This document shows, piece after piece, positions 1 through 6,237 of a DNA stretch of 46,785 nucleotides. Origin of the DNA: a virus. The number at the start of each line of letters is the position of its first letter. Position 1 is the stretch's first letter. The stretch covers positions 1 through 46,785 of the IMG/VR virus record IMGVR_UViG_3300028610_000454. One strand, given 5' to 3'. The notes under the pieces were generated by a model, which was not told the DNA's origin, made no database searches, and worked only from the letters and a program-made list of their open reading frames with translations. The position numbers and the translations under genes were made by a program.

Positions 1-144
1 CTCTTTTTCGCTCTACGTTGTCTATAAAAAAACAAAGGCCAGCACAACAACCTTTGCAAAAAAGAGTGGTGCTGACCTTGTTCGTAATAGCAGAGACAGG
101 AGTCGAACCTGTAATCTCCTGCTTATGAGGCAGGCAAGTTACCA
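1..144. repeat. Left copy of 144-bp terminal direct repeat
   Basis: Bases 1-144 are identical to 46642-46785. The repeat holds the minus-strand terminator and most of the CAU tRNA. It is either a genuine direct terminal repeat, as in T7-like phages, or the overlap left by assembling a circular or permuted genome. The sequence alone cannot decide. Confidence 0.95.
24..79 (-). terminator. Rho-independent terminator downstream of the CAU tRNA
   Basis: On the minus strand AAGGTCAGCAC (79-69) pairs with GTGCTGGCCTT (45-35), 11 bp with one G-U, followed by TG and seven T (32-26). It lies 9 nt after the tRNA 3' end. A second possible helix, CAAAGG (56-51) with CCTTTG (38-33), shares the 3' arm and may compete with the terminator. 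Confidence 0.85.
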
Positions 145-159
145 TTACTCTACTCTGCG
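88..159 (-). tRNA. tRNA with CAU anticodon (Met, or Ile2 if lysidine-modified)
   Basis: Minus-strand cloverleaf: acceptor CGCAGAG/CTCTGCT (six pairs with a C-T mismatch at position 1-72), D arm GAG/CTT with a GG-containing loop, anticodon stem CCTGC/GCAGG with loop CTCATAA (anticodon CAT), 5-nt variable loop, and T arm ACAGG-TTCGACT-CCTGT. No CCA is encoded. The unpaired 1-72 position recalls initiator tRNA, but the three G-C pairs expected in an initiator anticodon stem are absent. Elongator Met or tRNA-Ile2 is therefore at least as likely. It sits between a strong minus-strand promoter plus structured RNA upstream and a terminator downstream. Confidence 0.9.
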
Positions 160-487
160 ATATATTTATCATATTTGCGTCCCTGCATCATCACCGCTCC
201 GTCAACTGCAAATATGTTCGTTTTCAAAGCCTGGGGCGAAAACCGTTAAGTAAACTGTCCAGGCTAAGAGTAATCTAAATCATACTCACGGAAGCAAATA
301 TGATAGATTTAATATTTAGTGCTGCCAGCGATAACAGCATTACGCTACAAGCTCGCGAAGCCCATCGTCAATCTTGTTACCGGTTGCAACTCCAACAAGC
401 ACCATTAAGCCTTTGCTACGAGCCTCTGTTTGCCCGTGTTCGCATCAGGCTAAATCATTCACTCGACTGCTATGGCCGAGCATTGTA
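160..487 (-). ncRNA. Structured RNA region upstream of the tRNA, unrecognised family
   Basis: About 330 bases without a convincing gene but rich in complementary segments. TATCATATTTGC (167-178) pairs with GCAAATATGATA (294-305, 12 bp), or alternatively with GCAAATATG (208-216, 9 bp). GTTTTC (220-225)/GAAAAC (238-243) interleaves with AGCCTGG (228-234)/CCAGGCT (259-265). Further short pairs lie at 322-347 and 413-451. The strand is inferred from the promoter at 494-522, the tRNA and the terminator, all on minus. The interleaved 220-265 helices would, however, make sterically better pseudoknot loops on plus. Large phage RNAs such as GOLLD and ROOL are known near phage tRNAs, but I cannot assign this one. 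Confidence 0.5.
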
Positions 488-493
488 AATAAT

Positions 494-522
494 ATTAAAT
501 CATACTTTTTACAGAATGTCAA
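494..522 (-). promoter_or_regulatory. Sigma70-like promoter driving the structured RNA and tRNA
   Basis: On minus, -35 TTGACA (522-517), a 17-nt spacer and -10 TTTAAT (499-494) predict a start near 487. Nothing protein-coding follows before the tRNA, so the likely product is an RNA of about 460 nt ending at the terminator at 24-79. Confidence 0.75.
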
Positions 523-536
523 TAGAGAAAAATAAA

Positions 537-576
537 AAAGTCTGAAAATTATATCTTTTTATTACATATAGACTTA
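537..576 (-). terminator. AT-rich hairpin with T tract
   Basis: On minus, AAGTCT plus AT-rich flanks pairs with AGACTT, followed by TTTTATTTTT. It lies between the two divergent promoters and may stop minus-strand transcription coming from the plus operon region. Weak stem. Confidence 0.35.
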
Positions 577-611
577 CGGCGCTTTGCTCAAATAAAATAT
601 GTCACTACCCC

Positions 612-640
612 TTGACAAAAATTAAAGTAACTGGTACAAT
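612..640 (+). promoter_or_regulatory. Strong sigma70-like promoter of the plus-strand operon
   Basis: -35 TTGACA (612-617), 17-nt spacer, -10 TACAAT (635-640). The predicted start near 647 places the interleaved hairpin leader (662-756) at the very 5' end of the transcript. It is divergent from the promoter at 494-522. Confidence 0.85.
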
Positions 641-661
641 ACGGTCGAAAATAAGATTATG

Positions 662-756
662 ATTACTGACCATAACAATCAAATTAAAACAATCGCCCAG
701 CCATCTTTTTGTCAATTCCTTTGGTCAGTAATTGTAAGGGATGGTTGGGCTTTTTT
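662..756 (+). promoter_or_regulatory. Leader with interleaved helices and T tract (attenuator-like)
   Basis: ATTACTGACCA (662-672) is complementary to TGGTCAGTAAT (722-732), 11 bp. GCCCAGCCATC (695-705) pairs with GATGGTTGGGC (740-750), 11 bp with one G-U, followed by six T (751-756). The second helix plus T tract looks like a terminator placed directly before the GAGG ribosome site of the gene at 768. The helices cross, so they form either a pseudoknot or alternative states. Confidence 0.75.
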
Positions 757-767
757 GAGGTGTGAAA

Positions 768-968
768 ATGGCTTATAAATTCAGCTATACGAATTATGCT
801 AAAGAGAGAACGGGTATCTTCTGTCGCAATGTAAGCACAAAGAACCCTGAATCTGCCTTGCAATTTGAAATAGAGCAAGAACGAGGTAAACGAAATTATC
901 ATTGGAGCTTTTCTTTACCTGTTTCTGAAATACCAAAGTTTCTCAAAGCAATACAAAAAGAAGACTAA
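768..968 (+). CDS. Hypothetical protein, 66 aa
   Basis: First gene of the plus operon. GAGG (757-760) sits 7 nt before the ATG at 768; an in-frame GTG at 762 is too close to it. The product is small and charged, with an aromatic segment near the C-terminus. No family recognised. Its ribosome site abuts the T tract of the leader terminator, so expression probably depends on readthrough or on refolding of that leader. Confidence 0.7.
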   Translation: MAYKFSYTNYAKERTGIFCRNVSTKNPESALQFEIEQERGKRNYHWSFSLPVSEIPKFLKAIQKED

Positions 969-1002
969 CAAAGGCAAATTAAATTACTGAAAGGCGAAGG
1001 CA

Positions 1003-1200
1003 ATGATTACAAAAGAACACCACAAAGCAATCGCAGAAATTATCAGAGACACTCGAAAGGCAATGGACGAAGATGGTCGATGTAAATGGTGGCACGCTGT
1101 CCAGACAATCGAATGCAAACTTGCTCAATATTTTACTGATGATAATCCACGTTTCGACCGCAGTGAGTTTATAGCAGCTTGCAAAAGATTTGAAGAATAA
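1003..1200 (+). CDS. Hypothetical protein, 65 aa
   Basis: ATG preceded by AAGGCGAAGGCA. The product is helical and charged, beginning MITKEHHKAIAEIIRD, with a DDNPRFDRSEFIAACKRFE tail. This pattern is common in small phage early proteins of unknown role. It is followed by a structured leader to the next gene. Confidence 0.7.
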   Translation: MITKEHHKAIAEIIRDTRKAMDEDGRCKWWHAVQTIECKLAQYFTDDNPRFDRSEFIAACKRFEE

Positions 1201-1214
1201 CTAAACAACAAAAA

Positions 1215-1278
1215 GACAAAGGCACTGAGGTATTTCACCCCGCAAATTTGCCTTTGTCGCCTCGGCGGGCTTTATTTT
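1215..1278 (+). promoter_or_regulatory. Structured intergenic leader with T-rich tract
   Basis: GACAAAGGCA (1215-1224) pairs with TGCCTTTGTC (1249-1258), 10 bp perfect. CCCGC (1239-1243) can pair with GCGGG (1265-1269), and CTGAGG (1225-1230) with CCTCGG (1260-1265); both cross the first helix. TTTATTTT follows at 1271-1278, then AGGAGA and the ATG at 1293. The order of parts is the same as in the leader at 662-756. Confidence 0.55.
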
Positions 1279-1292
1279 AGGAGATTAGAAAA

Positions 1293-1508
1293 ATGAGATT
1301 AAGAATTGGAGATTTAGTGACATTCAAAGAAGAAGATTCAAGGAAAAAACGACGGGGTTTTGTTACAACCCTAAAGGCTCATTGGATGTGCGATTGTGAT
1401 GTTGAAGTAACTATAAAAAGAGACGATTTAAGAAGTATTGTGGATAGGAAATTTATCATCGGAGTTGTCCCAAGAGAACAGGTAAGAGAATACTGGAAAT
1501 ATCTATAA
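1293..1508 (+). CDS. Hypothetical protein, 71 aa
   Basis: Good AGGAGA site 8-9 nt before ATG. It begins MRLRIGDLVTFKEEDSRKKR and looks like a small beta-barrel (SH3-like) fold with a conserved-looking RIGDLVTF start. No family assigned. It is followed by a 54-nt gap in which AAGCCC and GGGCTT can form a short hairpin. Confidence 0.7.
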   Translation: MRLRIGDLVTFKEEDSRKKRRGFVTTLKAHWMCDCDVEVTIKRDDLRSIVDRKFIIGVVPREQVREYWKYL

Positions 1509-1562
1509 AGCCTTAAGCCCAACCTAACCTCTGTGCGGGCTTGAACGTGGAAGGAATAAAAG

Positions 1563-2069
1563 ATGAAAATTACCAACAAAACAGATTATGACACCCAATA
1601 TCTTCGCCAGTTGTTTATCGCTTGCGAAAAGCATGAAGGAACGAATCATAAGTATCGGAAAGTAGAAATTCTAAACAAAAAGGGCGGCGGCGTATCTGGT
1701 CGGGCATGGATTCGTTCTCGGTATGTCAATATGTATCTACCATCGTACAACCGGGGGATGGACAGTGCCAATGCCCATTCAGTTGCTCAAGTTTATATTC
1801 ATGAGGTCGGACACAATCTCGGATTGAGACATAAGGATATGGCCAGCGTATCTTCGATTGATGTTTCTTGGCTACCTAATGAATCTACTCCATTAAAGAA
1901 ATCTAAAATTGGAAAACCCAAACCAAGCATCATAGAAATCAGAGCAAGACGCGCCCAAAAGAAACTTGACGAATGGACTAAGAAACTTAACCGAGCCAAG
2001 AATCTCGTCAAAAAGTATCGAACAAAAGTCAAATACTATGAGAAGAAAAAAGCCGCTTCGCCCAAATAA
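1563..2069 (+). CDS. Small zinc metalloprotease with metzincin motif, 168 aa
   Basis: Residues 80-90 read HEVGHNLGLRH, the HExxHxxGxxH zinc-binding signature of metzincin proteases (three His ligands, Glu as general base), and Met93 follows closely. There is no signal peptide, so it should act in the cytoplasm. Residues about 120-168 are a very basic, helical tail (RARRAQKKLDEWTKKL), perhaps for binding nucleic acid or ribosomes. Metzincins are usually secreted, so a cytoplasmic early phage copy is odd. The target is unknown: a host protein, or maturation of a phage protein. AAGGAATAAAAG precedes the ATG. Confidence 0.75.
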   Translation: MKITNKTDYDTQYLRQLFIACEKHEGTNHKYRKVEILNKKGGGVSGRAWIRSRYVNMYLPSYNRGMDSANAHSVAQVYIHEVGHNLGLRHKDMASVSSIDVSWLPNESTPLKKSKIGKPKPSIIEIRARRAQKKLDEWTKKLNRAKNLVKKYRTKVKYYEKKKAASPK

Positions 2070-2165
2070 GAAACGAGGGTACTTTGCCCCTCAAATAATT
2101 TTTTAGAGCCTTACGGAGCAAGTGACATTGGCGTTTTTAGGCTAATAAGATAAAAAGGAGATAAA

Positions 2166-2327
2166 ATGAAAAAGAAAGTACATTACGGTAGTCCACATAA
2201 TTATACAGCTTGTGGCTTTTGGGCAAACCATCCCTTAGACCCTAAGCCAATAACTTACAATAAGCGAAAAGTAACTTGTAAGCGATGCAAAAAAACAAAA
2301 GAATACAAGCGCAGTCTATCTAACTGA
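2166..2327 (+). CDS. Small zinc-finger-like protein, 53 aa
   Basis: AAGGAGATAAA before the ATG gives a strong start. The protein is basic, with an early YTACGF segment and a CKRC pair near the end (TCKRCKKTKEYKRS), suggesting one zinc knuckle. The upstream gap (2070-2165) contains a GAGGG/CCCTC hairpin followed by a T run and an AGCCT/AGGCT pair. Function unknown. Confidence 0.65.
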   Translation: MKKKVHYGSPHNYTACGFWANHPLDPKPITYNKRKVTCKRCKKTKEYKRSLSN

Positions 2328-2374
2328 ATAAGTAATATCTAACCGCCTCGCTTGGCAGAAAGGAATAGAGAAAA

Positions 2375-2689
2375 ATGAAAGTTATTGTAAAAACACAAAT
2401 TCACGGCAGTTTTAGTGCGACCTCGTCAGAGGATATATGGGTTTTTAAGGTGTTCGATTTACCTTTTACCCCTTTTGTCGGACTAACGATAAATCACAAA
2501 ACCAAGAACGGCAAAACAGATGACATTGTAATTGAAGAAATTACTTGGGATAACGATAGAAAATGTTTTGTATGTTATCAAAAATCCGATGAAGAAATCT
2601 ATAATGCCCAACTACACAAAGAAACGTATCGGCATATAAGTAAAATCGTAGAAGAATACGAAGAGGCAGATTGGCTTATTTGTGACTAA
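2375..2689 (+). CDS. Hypothetical protein, 104 aa
   Basis: AAAGGAATAGAGAAAA precedes the ATG. The sequence alternates beta-strand-like stretches (MKVIVKTQIHGSFSA; IVIEEITWDNDRKCFVCYQ) and ends in an acidic helix. This is typical of small phage beta-fold proteins; no family recognised. Confidence 0.7.
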   Translation: MKVIVKTQIHGSFSATSSEDIWVFKVFDLPFTPFVGLTINHKTKNGKTDDIVIEEITWDNDRKCFVCYQKSDEEIYNAQLHKETYRHISKIVEEYEEADWLICD

Positions 2690-2757
2690 CTTCGTCCACC
2701 CAACGGCCTGCTGACGGCCTTAAAACGTAAACTGAGGGCTATAATAAGAAGAATGTT

Positions 2758-2961
2758 ATGACTATTGAAGAATTTGAAGAAAAAGTAATAGCCGTAAGCA
2801 CTGAATTAGGCACAGCACTTGTATATGATATTGGCCAATTGGAATCTTCTGATTGGGATGGCCTTGCAGATGAAGTTGCTGAATTAGCAAGCCTCGCCGC
2901 AAGAACGGCTAATCGTTACGCAGCTTACGCAAGCATAGCAAGAAGAGAAGCTAATAAATAA
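2758..2961 (+). CDS. Hypothetical helical protein, 67 aa
   Basis: Acidic helical N-terminus and an Ala/Arg-rich C-terminal helix (LASLAARTANRYAAYASIAR). The start context GAATGTTATG is shared with the next gene. No family recognised. Confidence 0.65.
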   Translation: MTIEEFEEKVIAVSTELGTALVYDIGQLESSDWDGLADEVAELASLAARTANRYAAYASIARREANK

Positions 2962-2971
2962 GGAGAATGTT

Positions 2972-3298
2972 ATGGAATGCACAGGAAAATTAGAAATGAA
3001 TGAATGCTCACTCAATGCTATTGATATAGCTTCTGTAAAAAGAGGGTTATATATTGTTGTTGCACAAATTATCAATGATAATGACGAATTGACTGAAACT
3101 GACAGAGCCAACGCCAAAAAGCTTGTCCGGCGGTGGAATGCGTTCGAAAAGGATGGGCTTGTGGAGGAATTGAAAAGTACATTAGAGGAATTGGTCAATA
3201 TAATTGACGGAATAAATGAAGGCGTTGATTACAAAATAGATAGCTTAACAGCACAGCCAGCCAGAATTATCCTTGCTAAGATTCAGGTGCGAACTTAA
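2972..3298 (+). CDS. Hypothetical helical protein, 108 aa
   Basis: Strong AAGGAGAATGTT site. Helical with repeated Leu/Ile/Glu heptads (LVEELKSTLEELVNIIDGI). Last gene of the plus operon. Its 3' end overlaps the end of the converging minus-strand reading frame at 3276-3494 by 23 nt. No terminator is evident between the converging units. Confidence 0.7.
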   Translation: MECTGKLEMNECSLNAIDIASVKRGLYIVVAQIINDNDELTETDRANAKKLVRRWNAFEKDGLVEELKSTLEELVNIIDGINEGVDYKIDSLTAQPARIILAKIQVRT

Positions 3299-3494
3299 AG
3301 ACGAAGTCGCTTTTGGAAATCTCCCACATGCACGGAGCGTCATCATCGCCAACGTCAATAGCGTTTACCCTGTTGGCACTGCCGTTGCCCTCACACTGAA
3401 AGACCAAGCCGTTGAAAGCCTTAACATTGTCTCTTTTGCGGAAACAAGTGAACCTTTGACCCTTTGACCCTTTGACGGTATGTATCTCCTCAAT
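3276..3494 (-). CDS. Probable gene lacking ATG (candidate AUU start), about 72 aa
   Basis: The minus frame directly after the stop of the DUF5131 gene stays open for 72 codons and looks coding: NRVNAIDVGDDDAPCMWEIS and SKSDFVFKFAPES are typical of a small phage protein. No in-frame ATG, GTG or TTG lies upstream of the conserved part. ATT at 3494 has AAAGG 6 nt upstream, so AUU initiation, or readthrough of the preceding TAA in the same frame, are options. Codons 7-14 are made of three 8-nt repeats (GTCAAAGG, 3453-3476), so copy-number change would shift the frame. Confidence 0.5.
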   Translation of the reverse strand: MEEIHTVKGSKGQRFTCFRKRDNVKAFNGLVFQCEGNGSANRVNAIDVGDDDAPCMWEISKSDFVFKFAPES

Positions 3495-4517
3495 TTATAT
3501 CCTTTCGGGATATTGCTGAATCCTCAAATCTTTTGGAAATTGTTTTATGTCTTTAATTAGAACGCGCTTTGGTGTCAACTTATTCTTCTTACCTGCTATT
3601 TTGTTATTAAATTCTAAATGGCTTCTTATATCGCTTTCCAAAGCTTCTTTTTCTGTCTCAAACAACCAACCGCCACTACCTTGTATTTGCCACAAGTGTA
3701 TTTGCTTAACAAATACAGGAATATTAGCTGCCTTGCATTGCTCGACTATCCCCCTGATGTTCTCGATAGGACAATACCGTGCGCCCGGGCCAGACTCTCC
3801 GCCGACTACTACCCAATCAATATGTTGGCCAAACTCTTCTAAATTATTATCATCTTCACGGCACGAAATCAGGGGTATTTCGCCAACATCTGCCAATAAC
3901 GGCTCGAATGAAATCCACCTTACCGCAGCGGGGATTCTCGAAAGCACTTCTGCTTTCCACATCTCATCAGGGTTTGATATGGATACGCCGAGATGGATAT
4001 TAGGAAAAGGCCAATTTATGCCAAAAAAACCTGTTATCATATCGTAGTCTTTTTCCAGAATCTTATATAATTGTGGACGCCTGTTCGATGAGTAATATTT
4101 CAACATCCGCTTAATGCGTTTCGTTAATATCAGGTATGTGTGATAGTGGCTGTGCCGAACTGCCACAATCATCGCAGCGTGTATTTTATCAATAAACTCA
4201 AACGGTATTTTCGGATGAAACAAATCGCTCATCGAGCATACGAAGATTCGGCGGGGTTCCTTCCAATGGAGAGGTTTACCAAGCTGGTCGTCTCGCAGGG
4301 CTATCTTACCACTCCATTTACCAGTATCGGGATTGATTGCATCACTATAAGCTATCCAAGTAGCTGTATTGTCCCCACCCCGGGCGCAACCCATAGCAAC
4401 TTGTCGCTTTGCCATCCTCTCAGCGTAGCAATTCAGGCACCCAGGCGAACACTTCGTGCATCCGGCTGTTACATTCCAAGTAGCATCCGTCCATTCAATT
4501 TTACTATTACTTGACAT
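3495..4517 (-). CDS. DUF5131 / phage Gp37-Gp68 family protein, 340 aa
   Basis: The N-terminus SKIEWTDATWN followed by C20, C23, C27 and C30 (GCTKCSPGCLNCYAE) is the hallmark of DUF5131, the three-Cys-motif family whose cysteines probably hold an Fe-S cluster. Other family-like blocks are RIFVCSMSDLFHPKIP and WVVVGGESGPGARYC. Full length for the family. The three-Cys-motif partner (TcmP) often encoded beside such genes is not seen here. AAGGAG lies 8 nt before ATG. The start overlaps the upstream HNH gene by 11 nt. Biochemical role not established. Confidence 0.85.
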   Translation of the reverse strand: MSSNSKIEWTDATWNVTAGCTKCSPGCLNCYAERMAKRQVAMGCARGGDNTATWIAYSDAINPDTGKWSGKIALRDDQLGKPLHWKEPRRIFVCSMSDLFHPKIPFEFIDKIHAAMIVAVRHSHYHTYLILTKRIKRMLKYYSSNRRPQLYKILEKDYDMITGFFGINWPFPNIHLGVSISNPDEMWKAEVLSRIPAAVRWISFEPLLADVGEIPLISCREDDNNLEEFGQHIDWVVVGGESGPGARYCPIENIRGIVEQCKAANIPVFVKQIHLWQIQGSGGWLFETEKEALESDIRSHLEFNNKIAGKKNKLTPKRVLIKDIKQFPKDLRIQQYPERI

Positions 4518-5040
4518 GAGGCCAACTCCTTTTGTGTATTATGTTTGCTATTTGGCTTTTTGATATAGTTATATTGAAAGCAAATTTTACTCCATCAATA
4601 AGGTCTTGATAAGTATGTCCCTTATATCTATATCTTCGTATCGTTCTAACAATTAAAGGGTTGATTTTGGCAGCAGGATTCTTCGTTCCAGATAAATCTG
4701 CGGTTTGTATGTGTGGGTGACGACCTTTCATTTCTCTATCCTCTGTGTTGTCTTTGTGTGTTCCAAGAAATAAATGGTTCGGATTAACACAGAGCTTATT
4801 ATCGCAGTGATGACATATTATTTTACCATCTGGTATAGGCCCATAAAATAATGAATAAGAAACTCTATGGGCTTTAACTTTTCTATGGCCCCAACGAAAT
4901 TGTCCATAACCATTCCCAAAAGTACCACCACACCATCGCCAACACCCTGAATTTGTATTGCTGACGTAACTCCAAAATCTATCAATAATTATTTTGGGAT
5001 AATCCCATGTTTTCTGGCACCATTCGATTTTTGAAGGCAT
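4507..5040 (-). CDS. HNH homing-type endonuclease, 177 aa
   Basis: HNH core: GCWRWCGG...GYGQFRWGH, KAHRVSYSLFYGPIPDG, ICHHCDNKLCVNPNHLFLGT (HNH histidines and Asn), then a C-terminal helix-turn-helix-like segment typical of phage HNH_3 nucleases. The chosen ATG at 5040 has AAAGGATAAATAAT upstream; a longer in-frame start at 5073 lacks this. Residues 2-11 (PSKIEWCQKTW) match the first residues of the neighbouring DUF5131 protein (SKIEWTDATW), suggesting the nuclease was inserted at, and copied, that gene's 5' end. Confidence 0.88.
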   Translation of the reverse strand: MPSKIEWCQKTWDYPKIIIDRFWSYVSNTNSGCWRWCGGTFGNGYGQFRWGHRKVKAHRVSYSLFYGPIPDGKIICHHCDNKLCVNPNHLFLGTHKDNTEDREMKGRHPHIQTADLSGTKNPAAKINPLIVRTIRRYRYKGHTYQDLIDGVKFAFNITISKSQIANIIHKRSWPHVK

Positions 5041-5045
5041 ATTAT

Positions 5046-5294
5046 TTATCCTTTCAGGGCTCGCTTGATACATTCCATTTTTACTCTGTCATTAGCTTTA
5101 GATACTACAAGAAACTCTAAGCAGTTTCTATACCTTGTCCTCTCAGCCTCAAGTTCTTTGATTCGCTCATTCAATACACATATCTTAATTGTTTGTTGGC
5201 CACACTCAATTTTGAGCGTTTTGATTCGTTCAGCTTTATGGGTGATTATACCTGATAATTTAACTATCTTTTCCGCCTTAGTTTCCATAATCAT
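5046..5294 (-). CDS. Coiled-coil hypothetical protein, 82 aa
   Basis: Helical heptad pattern through residues 5-60 (IKTLKIECG...LNERIKELEAERTRY). The ATG overlaps the upstream stop as ATGA, indicating coupling; an alternative ATG lies 6 nt further in. No family recognised. Such short coiled coils are common among phage early genes. Confidence 0.65.
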   Translation of the reverse strand: MIMETKAEKIVKLSGIITHKAERIKTLKIECGQQTIKICVLNERIKELEAERTRYRNCLEFLVVSKANDRVKMECIKRALKG

Positions 5295-5698
5295 TTACCT
5301 TTGTCGTTAAAATCTTTTTCTGGAACGACTGGCATCTCAAACAGTTTTTTCTTGCGCTTTTCATATTTAGCTTTCCATAATCGCCCTTTTTCGTGTCGTG
5401 CCGCTATTGTTTCGGGGGACTCTGTTGCTTTTGGGACTTCCACTGGTTTTGACTTAGGCTTCGGTATTTCTATATCATCAAAACGCTTTTTCTTCAACCA
5501 CCTGTGAGCATCAAGGATAAATTCCCCATCTCTCATATATTTGACCTTAATTAGAATATCGTTCCTGTCCTTTTGGCTTAACCTTTTCCATACTTGAAAT
5601 GCTTCCCATTTACCAACCTTATAATACTTGTGAGACGAGCGATTCCAGCGTTTAGGATATAATTTCCAGAATGTCTCAAATTCGGCTGTATAGGTCAT
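5291..5698 (-). CDS. Replication-O-like / helicase-loader-like C-terminal protein, 135 aa
   Basis: The pattern FETFWKLYPKR...K.GKWEAFQVWKRL...ILIKVKYMRDGEFILDAHRWLKKKRFDD matches the C-terminal region seen in many phage replication organiser (O-like) proteins, where FW.lYP and a WL motif recur. The usual N-terminal winged-helix part is absent, so this may be a stand-alone module. The C-terminal 45 residues are Lys/Pro/Glu-rich. It is the best candidate replication gene in the window. Confidence 0.6.
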   Translation of the reverse strand: MTYTAEFETFWKLYPKRWNRSSHKYYKVGKWEAFQVWKRLSQKDRNDILIKVKYMRDGEFILDAHRWLKKKRFDDIEIPKPKSKPVEVPKATESPETIAARHEKGRLWKAKYEKRKKKLFEMPVVPEKDFNDKGK

Positions 5699-5736
5699 CT
5701 TACTTCTTCGATTGTCGGGGGTTGGAATGTCATTTG

Positions 5737-5970
5737 TCAGTCAATTTGCTTAATTTTGTCCCAACTGGCTGTCTTTAGTTTTTTAATATCTTCTGTGCCA
5801 GGGTACTTAACAAGACACACCTTATGGATATGTTTTTTTGAAATAACCGGCATCCCTAATCCTTCAAATATCTCACAGGCCGCTTTTCTGGACTTGGCAA
5901 GTATTATAGTGATTTGTTTCTGGCTACCTCTTAATGTTGTCATACCCCACCCTATATATTTTTTATCCAT
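5737..5970 (-). CDS. Hypothetical protein, 77 aa
   Basis: Small alpha/beta protein (ITIILAKSRKAACEIFEGLGMPVISKKHIHKVCLV), basic. No family recognised. Separated by 6 nt from the upstream coiled-coil gene. Confidence 0.65.
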   Translation of the reverse strand: MDKKYIGWGMTTLRGSQKQITIILAKSRKAACEIFEGLGMPVISKKHIHKVCLVKYPGTEDIKKLKTASWDKIKQID

Positions 5971-5976
5971 TTTCTC

Positions 5977-6237
5977 TTATCCTTTCTTTATTTCTTTACA
6001 TAACAAGACTTGCTTTACTTGGTTGAATATCCAGTTATAATCAATCAACTCTTTTTCTGTTGCCATTATATTTGTCTTGGCGGCATCGTAAAATTCATCT
6101 GTATCGGAAACTTTTTCCATTAGTTCAATATAGGCAAGTTTGCCTTTTATTTCTATTTCAAGATATGTTCTTATATTTTGGCAAGCCTTCCGCAACTTTT
6201 TGTTTTCCTCTTCCAACGCCTTAAATTCTTCACTCAT
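5977..6237 (-). CDS. Coiled-coil hypothetical protein, 86 aa
   Basis: Begins MSEEFKALEEENKKLRKACQ, a leucine-zipper-like coiled coil, followed by a helical body. The start overlaps the 3' end of the methyltransferase gene as ATGA, so it is translationally coupled. Confidence 0.7.
   Translation of the reverse strand: MSEEFKALEEENKKLRKACQNIRTYLEIEIKGKLAYIELMEKVSDTDEFYDAAKTNIMATEKELIDYNWIFNQVKQVLLCKEIKKG

Noticed and set aside
300-488. Plus-strand ORF of 62 codons in the control region
   Set aside because: It lies over the densely paired segment and against the strong minus promoter, its composition is not phage-protein-like, and the minus RNA unit explains the region better.
160-490. tmRNA as an explanation of the paired region next to the tRNA
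   Set aside because: No conserved tmRNA 5' or 3' ends, no plausible tag reading frame, and the adjacent tRNA is a normal standalone cloverleaf.
3273-3467. Plus-strand ORF downstream of the plus operon
   Set aside because: Starts at TTG without a ribosome site and overlaps the preceding gene; the opposite strand frame reads much more like a protein.
3547-4047. Plus-strand ORF opposite DUF5131
   Set aside because: Shadow of a confidently assigned minus gene.
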